A stretch of DNA of 64,000 nucleotides from Kitagawia praeruptora (taxonomy: Eukaryota; Streptophyta; Magnoliopsida; Apiales; Apiaceae). Both the position numbers and the translations under genes were made by a program. The notes below the pieces were generated by a model. It saw nothing but the letters and a program-made list of their open reading frames with translations, was not told the origin of the DNA and ran no database searches. Within the stretch, counting starts at the first letter, position 1. Each line of letters opens with the position of its first letter. Below, piece by piece: positions 38,616 to 50,790 of this stretch. The stretch is taken from contig CM075348.1 in the NCBI GenBank assembly GCA_037693485.1, positions 128,041,609-128,105,608 on the forward strand. Reading direction: 5' to 3'.

Positions 38616-39224
38616 GTGACTTTGGGAAAAATATGTCAGCTATATTATTGTTGATGACACTACCGAACTTTATACACACACAAAGTAGGACGTGAATTAT
38701 TGAGCTTTACAATAACATGCATTCATAAATAATTGAGTTGTACACACATGAAATAATTGACAAATACTATTGACGAGATTGTTGTAATTATATTACTGTT
38801 GACGGGACCTCACAGCTTTTTACAGACTAGCATCCTTGTTTTCAATTCGACAAGAAATTTCAGTGATCTTTTTACAGTGCTTTTTCAGGACTGCCAAGGT
38901 TCTTGTTGTTTTTTGCTGTGCACTCACGGGAAGCTTAAAACAGCAATGGTAAAATCATAACACAGTGAAGATAAGAAGATGTGACCACTCATTTGTTATC
39001 TTTCCAGAACTTTTTAGTAATTGTTGCAGATTATTGTACATGCACGAGATTCTTCACTATGTGAGTAGATGATGTGGGTGCAATGCTTACAAATTTAAAT
39101 TATTTGTTCCTGTGGTTTCTCGGTGGTAGCTGAAATAATGCAAGTGGTGGATAATAATCCAAATGGGAAACAACAGTCCGTTTCACTATAAATATGTAAC
39201 CAAAATAATTATCATCGACACAAA

Positions 39225-39653
39225 ATGACTTATACTCCTGGTGATATTTTTAGAGCTATGGGTAGGAGTTGGGTTTGTGAAGATGAATTTGGTTACTCGT
39301 TGAACCCTAATCATCGTTACTCAACTCTTTCAGTAGCAACAATGCGGAGGGAGTGGGAATGGCGTGCACGAACTCTTGACATTTGTGTTGACCAATGTCA
39401 AGAGTATGGGCTACGAGTAGTAAAACAACGCGCTAAATCCATGCCACGTAACACTCCTCGACAACTGGAAGCCGCACTATTTCGTGCACGAGAGGAGGAG
39501 AATTGAATGCATTTGTGCGTACGACGATACAGCCTAGCAGAAGATGTGAGGATGTGTGCAGAGGACAGAGACATCCTACAAGCTAGACAATTTCATCAAT
39601 GGAGCATAAGTCCTGAAAATCAATCGAACTCCGACATGTCCGACGAGGAGTAG
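39225..39653 (+). pseudogene. MULE accessory frame B (one stop)
   Basis: 142 codons in one frame with TGA at 39504-39506. It starts MTYTPGDIFRAMGRSWVCED and ends in an acidic SDMSDEE before TAG. Basic, arginine-rich middle (RREWEWRARTLDICVDQCQE). No family recognised. Lies between accessory gene A and the transposase, on the opposite strand. Confidence 0.55.
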
Positions 39654-39948
39654 ACTATTGTAATTTTATCATTGGAAGTGTGTTAATTTGTGCAATTGAT
39701 ATGATTTCATAATTGTTGGCATTTGTTTTGTTTCAAACATAAAATCATATATGCCTCTACATAAAAAAAACTGCCATGTTTTCTTAATTGAAATGAAATT
39801 GATAAGAAACACACAAATACAACTATTACGAGCCAAAGTACATGGAAAAAATAAAATCACACAAAACAGTTAACACCAAATCAAATCAGGATAAACAAAC
39901 TACACGCATGAAGTAAAATGACTGCAGACACTTGAAGACTTGATTTCA

Positions 39949-40818
39949 TCAACCAGAAGGCTCCGGGGGACGTTGTGGACAAAGTCTGCTCCGTTTTGTA
40001 TGCCCTTCTTGCTTACACCAACTACACTTTATCCCCGATCTTGACTGGTCCATTTCAGTTCGAATTCTTACGGACTGTCCCCTTGTGCCACTCTTTTTCT
40101 TCACCTTCTTGTAGGCCGGATTTGGTATCAATTTTCCAAAAAGTTGCCACTCGTCGGGTAAAACGTAGTTCCACAAGTCCGTGCTTGGCAATGGAAATAT
40201 CAGGGGTTCCCAAAACTTATGCATTTTCGACGAGTAGTGGTAAGGTCCAACCCACTGCTTCCAATCAATATTGTCCACTAAACAACCAACCATTACATGA
40301 GAGTAAGGCATATGGTGACATTTCTAGTTTCCGCATGTGCAAGTTTTCTTACTTATGTCCACATTCTGCTGGTTTCCCCCCTTCGTGCAACCTTTCACCC
40401 GATAGCGTTGAGTGACGACTGTGAAAATGCCAAGTTGACGTCTATGTGTTGTCACATAATGTGATTTGGCCTTCTCCATATATATTGTTATCATGTCATT
40501 CGTCCTTTGACAGAATTGTTGGCCGTCATGTAGAGCTTCAACGGCTTGGTTCCTTTGTGTGTTGACAATTCTAACATTTATGTAGAATATGTACTCCATC
40601 ATTGCTGTAACAGGAAGGAAACGAGCCATTCGTATGTTTCCATTATAGCCTTCCATGATGTTGGTAGTGGTTTGTCCGTAACGAGCACCGCCCTGATCAT
40701 GACTGATGGTCCACAGTTCGGGAGAAACGTTACAAAGCCACTGTAAAGCAGCAGGTGAGATAGCTCCTTCCCGCATTTCTTCCATAGGGCCATGTGCGTT
40801 CAACGCACAACTTATCAC
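39949..40818 (-). pseudogene. MULE transposase, C-terminal part with SWIM finger
   Basis: Two blocks in the same frame (40818-40324 and 40311-39949) separated by a TAG at 40324-40326. The first has the post-catalytic region typical of plant MULE transposases (TTTNIMEGYNGNIRMARFLP). A SWIM zinc-finger pattern C-T-C...C-H-H straddles the stop. The second has LPDEWQLFGKLIPNPAYKK and a zinc knuckle CSWCKQEGHTKRSRLC. The DDE catalytic half is not found upstream. Confidence 0.75.
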
Positions 40819-41524
40819 AAAAACAGAGATTCAAATCGGGAATGTTGGATATGTTGAATTGTGTGTGAAATGCTAAATTAGATTGCAGTGGTTGGGTGAA
40901 CAAGTCTCACCACTATGTTGTTTTATAGCTGAGAATCAAGGGATAAATTATTGATTGGTCTTCAACTAGCCCGTGACTCAACAGTACTATCAAAATACAC
41001 TTAAATGAACTGCAAAATAATAAATTGGAGGAGTCAAATTTCTCATCAAAGAAAATCATGTGAATGCACAACAACAAACACTTAAATTTACCCTGCATTA
41101 TTGAAAAAAAGCACTCTGAGAAAGGACTACAGGCTTAGCCTGTAGTAAAATAAAGCTAATTTCTGAAAAAGTAAAGTTTATTTCAGGCATAGTAAAATAA
41201 AGCTGATTTCTGAAAAAGTAAAGTTGATTGCAGGCATAGTAAAATAAAGCTGATTTCTGAAAAAGTCAAGTTGATTTCAGAAATTCCATACTATTTTCCT
41301 GCAGGCTAATAAATTTGAGTAGTCACATCTTCCTATTGCTTGTACGCAAAGTGCTCTAGTCACTTCAAAATAACACTTGTTTAAATTATTGAGGTATTTT
41401 TGCATCAACAAAAAGGTAAAATAATAATCCGAAATTGGCTATAAAACCCAATGTTGCTGCTTATTCAGAATAACAAGTTACTAGTTTCTTCTCAAATTTT
41501 GTTTCTTCAAGGTAATAGCATAAG

Positions 41525-41770
41525 ATGGATAAGGGCAAAAAACCATAGACTAGTAAAACCGATATCAAACAGACCAGGAAAAATAGAAAGTCATACAATG
41601 TGCAGGCTGAGGACGCTAAACTTGCAAAATATTTTGAATTTGCTGCACAACAAGTTAAATTTAAAATGGAAGCTCGAGCTGCAAAGGAACATGGAATTGC
41701 AATAGAAGCTGAAGCTACAAAGGAACGTCAAATTGCAAGGGAAATTGAGGAAGCTGAGGACGAGAATTAA
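41525..41770 (+). pseudogene. MULE accessory frame C (one stop)
   Basis: 81 codons from ATG 41525 with TAG at codon 8 (41546-41548). The product is highly charged and A/E/K-rich (AAKEHGIAIEAEATKERQIA), likely a coiled coil, ending EEAEDEN. No family recognised. Confidence 0.5.
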
Positions 41771-41959
41771 GCTGTTGATCTCAGTGAATTTTAAGAAGTT
41801 GTATTGTGGTTCTCCTGTCAATGTATGCTTATTTTCTAATTTTCTGTTTTCAATTTAATGTAATTGTATGATGCTTCAATTTTCTGTTTTCAAATTGAAG
41901 TACTTGTATGATGTTGTATGTTTACTTTAAAGTAATTGAATGTTTTCTAATATGTTTTT

Positions 41960-42480
41960 TATGCCCCTCAACGTAACTCCACGAAGGTATTGTTAACAAT
42001 TTGATGTGAAGTTACCATATTTGGATGAACATTTAACGTAATTAAACAAATTAATTTTGTCTGCCTTTTGGTTTACGCAAAAGTACAACGTCAATACTAA
42101 AATATGGAACAAAAACAACGTAAAAAAACATGTACAAATATATTTTTATTCCCCTAAATATGCCTACTCAAAGGAATTTTTAACAATTTGATGTTGAGTT
42201 GCCATGTTCGGACCAAAAAATAAGATAATTAGACATAATAATTTTTGGAGATTTTCGTATTATACCGAAGTACAACGTCAATACTTGAATATGGAACAAA
42301 AACAACGTAAAAAAAACATGTACAAGTATATTTTTTATTCCCCTAAACATGCCTACTCGAAAGAATTTTCAACAATTTGATGTTGAGTTGCCATGTTCGT
42401 CCCAAAAAATAAGCTAGTTAGACATAATAATTTTTGGAGATTTTCGTATTATACCAAAGTAAAATGTCAATTCTTTAATA
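41960..42480. repeat. ~177-bp subterminal tandem repeats of the MULE
   Basis: About three copies of a unit with AACAATTTGATGTTGAGTTG and GAGATTTTCGTATTATACC. The copy nearest the end forms part of the TIR; related text occurs inside the left TIR (37180-37430). Confidence 0.8.
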
Positions 42481-42792
42481 CGAAGCAAAAAAATGAAGAA
42501 ATTTCATTTACAAATACATTCTTTAAGCCATATAAAATAACTACTACAAAGTACATTTTGTAGTCACAAAACCAAGCCAAGTGCTGGAAAAGTAAAAATA
42601 AACAAGTGTAATAGAAACCGCCACTTTAAGTGGCGATTTCTGTTGAAATGAAATTCAACAGAAAACGCAACTAGTACTGGCGATTTCTATTAAATTTTCT
42701 CAGCTATACCAGAAATGAAAACTCTGAACAAAATGTACCATAAATGAAACATGTATTGAGTATACCAGAAATGTAAACAAGCCATAGTAGTA

Positions 42793-43515
42793 TACTATTC
42801 TAGTGGTGGGTTTCATTGATTCAATTTATGTAAAATTATTAAAAGAAGACAAATATGTGGTGCAGAATGAAGATGGAATATACTAGTATAAACAGTAGTG
42901 GTGGTGCAAACTCAATTCATCTAGCCCACTCCCTTGGCATAACCATTGGCCTCCCTACCCTAGCCTACCTTTCATCATCTAATCTGTTAAGTCTTAATAC
43001 TATAGTCGCATATTAAATCATATCAACACACATATAAACATTATCCTCTCCGTATTCGCACTCTCTCCGCCTAATTGAATCAATCTCCATATCTCTCTTT
43101 ATACACATCTCTCTCCGCAATCTCTCCCTCTCTCTCCTCTTCATCCACTCATCCCTCTCCGGCTACTCTCCTCCCTCTCCACAATCTCCCCACACCTCAT
43201 TAATTCCTTATGCGTATCTTTTACTAGGAAGGAGTTTATTCAGTCTTTATGAAGAACTCGTAGCATATAAATGCATATCACGTACACGCCTTGTGGAGAT
43301 GCGTGTGCCATTTTGGGAGGGAGATGGGAACGAAGACCAGGAACAAAGATACGTTTTTTTTCATATGCGTATCCACTGACACGGCTTTCTAAAATGCGTA
43401 TTCAATGATACGTTATTTGAGGATGCATGTCCAGTCGGCAGATAAGACCTCTACTTTCGCAGATTAGCAAATAAGACCTTGATTTTTGAATTGTTGGCAT
43501 AATGGGCCTTCACCC
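42793..43515. other. Right part of outer Mutator MITE
   Basis: Non-coding. A pyrimidine-rich tract (43075-43195, CTCTC/CCTCTCC runs) and several TGCGTAT-type motifs. Confidence 0.6.
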
Positions 43516-43524
43516 CTAATAAAA

Positions 43525-43690
43525 CCATTTGAAATATATTAAATTTTGATAATTAATTTTAATACAATAACTACATAAATTAATTTAGATTTATGGAAAA
43601 TATTAATTAAGATTTGAAATATATTAAATTTTGATAATTCATTTTAATACAGTAACTATATAAATTAATTAAGATTTTGATAATTAAGTT
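43525..43690. repeat. R1 repeat, right half with an 80-bp duplication
   Basis: TTTGAAATATATTAAATTTT occurs at ~43527 and ~43612, each followed by AATACA(A/G)TAACTA(C/T)ATAAAT. Confidence 0.75.
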
Positions 43691-43990
43691 TTTGCAACTG
43701 AGTCTGTTGAAAATCGCACTATCCACGGAATTATTGTGAGGGTCAATTGCGAAGCTACTATTTTTAGGGGAGATATAGGTTGGGTTGCTCGGTAGAACAT
43801 TGAAGTCATTTTTAATTCTCAGAATATTTGTATTCAGTTTGTTAAGCGATCTGCAAACAAAGCGGCTAATTGTTTACCTTGCTTATTTGTTTTTCAACCT
43901 AGTTGCATGGTCAGTTGGGAATTTGTCCCAATTGCGTCTCTTTCAAATTATTAATGAAATTTGCTTTAATTTTGGTAAAAAAAAAAGATA
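43690..43990 (+). pseudogene. LINE 3' end with poly(A)
   Basis: One plus frame reads CIQFVKRSANKAANCLP then VSWEFVPIASLSNY-stop, the usual C-terminus of the plant L1 RNase H domain (FVRRSANxAAHxLA...W...P). It contains an internal TAG. An A-rich tail (TTTGGTAAAAAAAAAAG, ending ~43990) closes it. 5'-truncated copy. Confidence 0.75.
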
Positions 43991-44039
43991 TATGTATCAT
44001 TATTATCATCTCTTATTTCAAATTTATACTATTATATTA

Positions 44040-44507
44040 AAGCCGAAATATTGAAAATTTTTCGGTTCGGTTTATCCTAATTATTAAAATAAATAATAAT
44101 ATAATATAATTAATGATAATTATCTGATTGCCTTTTTCCCATTTACTTTTAGTTAAAGATATTAACTTTTATAAATACTTAAAAATATCAATCGTACCAT
44201 ATCTTTCGACCATTAATATTTCCTTTCTAATTAAAATACATTACCTTTTTTATTTAAAACAAATCTTACAATTAATAATATATATCCGAAAATATCACAC
44301 CATATTTTCTAATTATTAATAAAATATATTAAAATGCGTATACGTTGTTTATAATAAGGAAATATTAATAATCCGTAAACATGAGTATGTTAAATTATAT
44401 TAAATTAAAATTAAAAAAAATATTAAAAATAATGATGATATAAAATTTAACAATAATATTAAATAAAATTTAAAACATAAGAAAGGAAACTCGTGCATCG
44501 CACGGGC
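44040..44507. repeat. AT-rich Helitron-type repeat P, copy with weak tail
   Basis: Shares AATATCACACCATATTTT, ATTAATAAAATATATTAAAA and GTTTATAATAAGGAAATATT with 62860-63119. Ends in hairpin text CTCGTGCATCGCACGGGC (44489-44506) without CTAG. Uninterrupted at the site used by the Helitron at 54391. Confidence 0.7.
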
Positions 44508-45109
44508 ATTGAAAGTTTGTCGATTCGATTTTCGGCACGATTATCCTAATTATTAAAATAAATTATAAAATAATATAATTAATTATAATTAGCCACTTGC
44601 CTTTTTAATTAAAAGACGTTTAATTTTAATTGATGATATTACTTTTTATAAACTTATAAAATATCGTATCTTTTAATTAGTAATATTTTTTCTAATTAAA
44701 ACACGTTAACTTTTAATTTAAAACGTAATCTTTCAATAATTAATATATAACCAAAGATATCTCACCATATCTTCTAAGTATAATAGAAATCCATATACAA
44801 TGAATAATGATCGTTAGATTTTTAGTAAAAAATCAGAATTGTTAGATCTAATGAGTAGATGTATTATATGATTAAATTAATTTACTAAAATTTCAAGTTT
44901 CGAATTCCGTCAACCACATGTTTATTTTAAAATTTTATAAAATAAGTTTTAAACCATACACATCATTAATTAAATTTATATTAAATTAGTAAAATTAAAA
45001 TGAAAATAAATTATTAAAAATAATGATTGTATGAAAACGTAATTGTAAAATAAAATAAAATTAGCTACATAATAAAAGAAATTCGTGCATCGCATGTGTT
45101 ATATGCTAG
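44508..45109 (+). mobile_element. Helitron-type copy with tail (d)
   Basis: The 3' end has CGTGCATCGCATGTG, then TTATATG and CTAG|T at 45106-45110. The interior matches 53592-54033. The 5' edge is not proven. Confidence 0.6.
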
Positions 45110-45110
45110 T

Positions 45111-45347
45111 TTCAAATCTTATATTCACTTAATTTTAAAAAATATTTGTTAATTGGTTGATTTTTGATCGATTTTTTATCCTGATTTTTGCATAATCGAA
45201 TGGATTAGTTGCCACCTAGTGATTAATAGGCAAATTTTTTTATAAAAAAAAACTTGTATGTAACAATTTAAGTCAAATCCCGAATAAGAAAAGAGAACTA
45301 ATAAAACCATTTGAAATACATTCAATTTTGATAATCTATTATATATC
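45111..45347. repeat. R1 repeat copy
   Basis: Starts TTCAAATCTTATATTCACTT directly after the Helitron tail; contains TTTTTGCATAATCGAATGGA and ends near GAAATACATTCAATTTTGAT. Confidence 0.8.
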
Positions 45348-45898
45348 TAATACAACAACATACTACTTTGTGATTGATTTTATTCCATATTAAATTACAA
45401 TTTTAACCCATATCCTCTGCCTATTGTATACTGTTGTTTTACGAGTGTATTCTATTCTACTTTCCCCTTTCATATGAATTATTGATTGATACTTACAGAT
45501 ACAGACACGACTATCGCGATCAAGAGCGTTGAAGATCGATAATTCGTATCCCATTGTACGAAATTCATAATTAGGTACGAATCCTAACAAAATCCTTTAT
45601 TCTTCTGTTCTATCATCAATTTAGGGTTTTTAATTTCTTATTCTTGTAAATTTTTTTGATTTTGGTTGAAAATTTAAAGTACTTACTCTGCACTTTGATT
45701 GTTTGGATTATTGATTAACATATGCAATTTGAATTTAAATTCTTTTTGATTATATGTATGTGTTTGTGTTTGAATTTAGGGTTTATGTCATATATGCAGA
45801 GAGTTCAATCTAATTTTTGTTCTCAGCTTTAAAATGCAAAAAATTTAGTATGTTGTACCCTTGTAATGCCCTTTTTAATTGATTTGTGTCTGGTCCAG

Positions 45899-47208
45899 GA
45901 CGGTAAAAAGGAAAAAAAAATGAGTCATGTAGAAATCATTCCTGAATATGATGAGCAAATACGAAGAGATATCCGTCCGGAAAGTAAAAAAGTCGATACA
46001 ATCCTAATTTCCAGGTGCATCGTCCTAGGACAAGATTGTTTAGTTTTTCCCTGTTTTGCAACAACCACTTCATCTACCTAGAATATGTTACAATTGCAAA
46101 TATCTATCTCAAGTTCGTGGTCTGCGTGTATAAATTTTAAGTCTTGGAGTTATCTACCTGCGGAATATGTTTTTGTGTATAAATTTATAAGTTTTTAGCC
46201 AGGTAGACAAAAGTAGCTTAATGTGGTCACTTTGGAGTGTTATGCGACTGCAAAATCACTCTACGTGTATAAATTTTTAGCCTGGGAGTTATCTACCTAT
46301 AGAATATGTTTTTGTGTATAAGTTTATAAGTTTTTAGCCAGGTAGACAAAAGTAGCTTAATGTGGTCACTTTGGAGTGTTATGCCAATGCAAAATCACTA
46401 CAATAATATTGTCATTATGGATTCTTACTTTATAAGTATGATAAACCTCATGAATTAAGATAATATCTAGATACTCCTTGTGATGTGTGAGAGCTCGGAA
46501 ACTACATAATTGCTTGTTCACGCCACACCTTGCCTTCTGGTATATCTCCATGTATGTGGTTGCTGAATAGCTTTCATCTGTTTGATTTAAATTTAAGGAC
46601 TTGGGTTATTCTTCCCCCGCAGCATCATATTATTAACATCTTAATGTAAAATCCAGTGGAACTAGGCATATGACGAGACTTTTCAGAACCCATGTGTCCC
46701 TTAATTGTATGTTTATTCTTTAGGGCTTATAAGCTGTCGATCCGTGTACACTACATATTGAATTTTTTGGTTATAGCTCTAGCTCATACTTGTTTCCATG
46801 TGATACATCAACTTCATATGAGCTGAAATAGCATAGTTTTACTTTTATCCTTTATGTATCTGTTATACCGCCTTACAGTTTGAGTTTTGATGCCTGTCAA
46901 AGGTTTGAGCTTCCTTTGTACTTTCTTGGCAAGATTATTTAAATCTATTTTTTACAGCTACAGAATATCTCCGAGGAGATGAAAATAAAACAAAAGAAGT
47001 ATCTTAGAGGTGAAGGCGTTAATTTGGAGGTATAAATATTACTTTGCATTGAATTTAATTATTGGACTTTTTTGTGACAATTTTGAAAGAAAGCCAGTTA
47101 TTATTGCTATTTGCAGGTCTTACAAGATAAAAAAAATTGAAGGGGCAGCTTGCAGCTTGAGAAAAGTTATTTGACAAATCTGCAATGGTTGCTGCCAAAG
47201 CTGAGAAG
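45899..47208 (+). pseudogene. UTP7/WDR46-like 5' gene piece (broken)
   Basis: Three exon-like blocks with AG/GT borders: 45899-46014 (IIPEYDEQIRRDIRPESKKV), 46958-47029 (KIKQKKYLRGEGVNLE) and 47117-47208. The KYLRGEG motif followed by D-K-K-L-K-G-Q-L is characteristic of the N-terminus of U3 snoRNA-associated protein 7 (WDR46/BING4 family). The third block has two extra A's after DKK (frameshift) and an in-frame TGA after GQLAA. The first two blocks do not join in phase. No WD-repeat exons follow. Confidence 0.5.
46125..46402. repeat. 139-bp tandem duplication
   Basis: Two copies of a unit beginning CGTGTATAAATTTT and containing GCCAGGTAGACAAAAGTAGC. Confidence 0.85.
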
Positions 47209-47932
47209 GTACTGTTTTTGTTTATGCATAATAAGTTGGTTGTTTGTCTTGGAGCCTGAATACTTGAGCTTAATTTCATACATTCCTGTTGTTATTATTT
47301 TTTGCCAAGAATGTTATCTGTGGTTTATTTTACATCCCTCCCTCCGTCCCCCTCTCTCTCTTTTTCATGTCTACAGTCGTAAACGTGATGTCACTTGTGT
47401 TGTTCGTTACAGTTGGGGCATAACAAATTCTCAGAAGAGGAATTATTTGCAATGTAAAGGTATCCTATTGCTTTCAAGTTGTATTCCAATTTGATTTCAG
47501 AGTTAACTTCAAAGCCATATAGGAAAGGGAAAGCAAGAAAACAAGTTCATTATGTTTCGATTTGATCTATTTTTCACCTACATCAGAGAATTCTCTACAG
47601 GGTATTTTTTTTTGCTAGCTCTCGAGAACCTGTGTTCTTTTTCACTGCGAGCAATAAGGCTACTCTACTAGCAAGTCCTGCAAAGATAGTTAGGATAAAA
47701 ATTCAAGAAGTCAAATTCGAATTTTGTACCCTATAATCGCATGATATGTCAGTTAGGAAACATGGAAAATTTTCCAACCAGCAAAGAGTGGATTTTCTGT
47801 GTATATAATGCCTATGAATTTGGAGGAGGCAATAAGTCCATTATATCTGTCTTATCCCGTTAAGTTCACTGTACTATAGAAGTAAAAATATGAAGATACT
47901 TGTTCTGTATTTCTATGAAAATCGGTATTTAG

Positions 47933-50790
47933 TCGTGAATTACGCAATGTAGTTGAATGGATATGTTGGCTTAATGGCCAGCGGAAAAGAGCTCCAACAC
48001 CAGAGGTAATGTAGAAACACGTATCCCATTTTTGTAAACTTGAATATTGGGTCCTTTTATGCTTGCGTATAGAGATAATCAGCTTTATATGAGTTTAAAT
48101 CTACTTTGTTAATACCATGAAATTATATCATATAATTGCCTCCTCTCAGGGTCTTTCTTGCACCCGATTTATACCCTCATATGTAAATAGAATTAACTGC
48201 TCATGTTTCTTTGCAATTTTGGGTATGTTATGAACGGTATTCATGCAAGTGTTACATATTGAAGTCACCTAATCAAATGGTTTTTTGTATTGGCAGTGGT
48301 ACTAAACAACTATTGCCGGTTTTATACTTTGAATAAATCGTATTCTTGCTCTTGAAATTTGTTACTGAAATGGCTTAATTGTGGTATTGCCGAAGTCCAT
48401 ATTTTATTTTAGGAAATTGGCAGATATGGAGGCTAGACGTGAACGCGTGAGGCACAATGTTGCTCGTGGGTTCACTGTTATCTTACTTTTGTAATATTCT
48501 TTCTATGTTTTTTTACATTGTGACTGATTTAAAACTAATAAAGTTACTTATAGCTAGAGCCGGCAATTTCGTACACGACACGAAAACGACACGAAAATTA
48601 CGGGTTTGGGTTGACCTTTGCGGTACACGAACACGAAAGTACACGAACACGAAATTACACGGATGAATTTAGTGTCGGTTTTGGGTTTACCCTTGGGTAC
48701 ACGACACGAAACGAAAATACACGAAATAAATAAATATTTAAATATATATTTTAAATTATATAAATATATATTATAAATAAATATTAAATATTTAACCTTT
48801 TTACAAAATAAATAGAAAAGTACACGAAAAGTACACGGAAAGTACACGAAAGTACACGTTTTTCGTTTCATTTTTGTGTAAACGGAAATATTTTGTGTAC
48901 TTTTCGTTTCGTTTCGTGTTTACACGAAATATTTCGTTTCGTGTTCGTTTTAGAATTTGAGTATACGAATTTATTTCGTTTCATTTTCGTTTTGGTCTCT
49001 TGGTACACGAAAGTACACGACACGAAGTACACGATACGAAACGAATTGTCAGCTCTACTTATAGCTATATATTGGAAATATTAGTATATAGTGATATATC
49101 TTATCAATATTATTAAAATGTCACAAATACCTTGCACTTAAATTTAGCAAAAACAAAAAAAGGGCTTTATATTTAAATTTGTTCCATGCATCTCATTAAT
49201 GCTTATATATGTACAATCTCATGTTTTTTTCTTCTGAACAACAATTTGTGCTTTTGATGTATTTCAAATTCTTTTTTACAAGGTTTAAAAAATCTTTAAT
49301 GTATATGTACAATCTTTTTTTCTTGAAAAGTTCTTAAAAAGGAAGAAGAGGAAAGGAGAGCCAAAGCTGGCAGTAATAACAAGCAGACTAGCACTGGTAA
49401 GCTGGTTTCTATCTACTAATATTCTTATTGTGCATAATTAGGGGTCATTGATTGTTGTATTTGCAGCACTGATATCACAAGCTAGAAATATCTTCCCATC
49501 TTTATATGTCCGCACACATGTCCCTATTATTTCCAAATATATAGTCTCCAAGTGGCTCCAACCATAATATTGATATAGTTTGGTTTTATTTTGTTTAAAT
49601 GGTACATTTTTGGGAAGATTATTATAATTTTGCTTACTCTAAATCTTAATTCCATGAGCAATGGAGATGACGCATTAGTATAAGAGTTATGTTTAATGGA
49701 TTATGCATGGTTAGAACACATAAATTTGATTGTAGATGGGAGAAAAATAAAAATGATATAGTAATGAATTTAAAAAATGTCCATGTTATTATTACCAAAC
49801 GTGCACATGATGTGTGAAAGGGAGGGAGTAAGTAGATGCATATTAAAAAAAATAGCCTTGTACATGATTTCGTCATACTATTGCAGGTATAACTGAAGGC
49901 CCGGACTTGAAAAATTTTGTCCAACAATTTCATGTTGCTTCAGAAGGTAACCTTCATACTCAGCATCAGTTGTGAATAGCTTATGTAGAGTGTCTACTGT
50001 CTCAGTCTTCAGATCAATGTATTAACAGATCAGATTTCTTCTGCAATTTTATATTACTTCTTACAAATCTTGCCCATCTTTTTTGTTAGTGTATTGTATA
50101 TGCACAGTTTTTTTTCCACAAATTTTCACATTTTATTATATTTTAATGTATTTTATACATATACTAAATATATGTATTCATTGTAAAATAAATATGTAGC
50201 AATATATAAAATTAAACGTTGTATTTATATGTTAAATATATTTAGTTGCCAAAAAACGAACCCTAGACCTTTCTATGAAATGAATAGTATATCATTTGAC
50301 ATTTGTTATTTGTTTCTATGATATAAATAGTATGTCTTTATTTTAAACCATTTTTCTGGAGACAAGGGCAATTGTGATCTGATAGTGCACATCTTAACAA
50401 TAAGCATCACACGGACACGTGATGCCGTGGTGGCATTTGTGAACTTTTATGTATATGTAGTATAGAATATATTGAATATTCTCTGTTATAAAGATTTTAA
50501 AAAAATGTTTGAAGTCTCCTTGTACATCATTTGAATGTCTAAGCCCACTCCCTACTCCTTGTAGGATAATTTTTAATGCTTATAACCTTGTTTGATCTGG
50601 TTCTGGGAATATTATTTGCTTTGTTATTTTTCTATTTTTTTAAATTATCTACTGTTGATATGTAGGGCGTACTGCAACACTGATTTTAATTGTTTTTGCC
50701 TTTGTATTTGTCTTTGTTGTCGCAGATGGTAAAAATGAGGATACTTCTGCTGTAATGAGTGGCACAAGGCGAGGGAATTTGGACTTTTGA
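47933..50790 (+). pseudogene. Unidentified gene or gene fragment, up to 5 exons
   Basis: Blocks 48413-48465, 49331-49396, 49887-49946 and 50726-50790 join in phase with canonical AG/GT borders. They give a basic/acidic helical product (LADMEARRERVRHNVALLKK, EEEERRAKAGSNNKQTSTG, TEGPDLKNFVQQFHVASE) ending MSGTRRGNLDF-stop. A plausible preceding block 47933-48005 (ELRNVVEWICWLNGQRKRA) does not join in phase. I do not recognise the family. It follows the UTP7-like piece in the same orientation, and a hAT MITE sits in one intron. It could be a real small gene, or a fragment carried by a transposon. Confidence 0.45.
48555..49057. mobile_element. hAT-type MITE with ACACGAAA repeats
   Basis: Ends TAGAGC(C/T)G(G/A)CAATT. 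Perfect 8-bp target duplication CTTATAGC (48547-48554 and 49058-49065). Both flanks consist of TACACGAAA/TTTCGTGTA iterations around an AT-rich core. 503 bp, non-coding. Confidence 0.93.

Larger units (their letters stand above)
36845..42784. mobile_element. Mutator-like element with long TIRs and accessory frames
   Basis: 5940 bp. The ends TGGCTTGTTTAC / GTAAACAAGCCA open inverted repeats of about 450 bp (36845 to ~37300 and ~42335 to 42784). These are recognisable by CCGCCACTTGAAGTGGCG on the left and CCGCCACTTTAAGTGGCG on the right. It is flanked by TAGTAGTA (36837-36844 and 42785-42792). Inside are the C-terminal part of a MULE transposase (minus), one two-exon frame (minus) and two plus-strand small frames, every one with a single premature stop. 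The catalytic transposase part is gone, so the element is defective. Confidence 0.85.
36597..43515. mobile_element. Outer Mutator-type MITE, split by an inner element
   Basis: A 9-bp target duplication CTAATAAAA (36588-36596 and 43516-43524) flanks ends GAGAAATTGCCCAAAATGCC and (reverse complement of the right) GGGTGAAGGCCCATTATGCC. These agree at about two thirds of positions. Without the nested 5.9-kb element the length is about 970 bp. The interior has TGCGTATCCAC-type motifs on both sides (36680-36760, 43200-43440). No gene of its own. Confidence 0.75.

Noticed and set aside
45335..45360. TCTATTATATATCTAA as the 5' end of a Helitron reaching the tail at 51767
   Set aside because: The flank after 51767 is the R1 start, not the continuation of R1 interrupted here, so the empty-site test fails.
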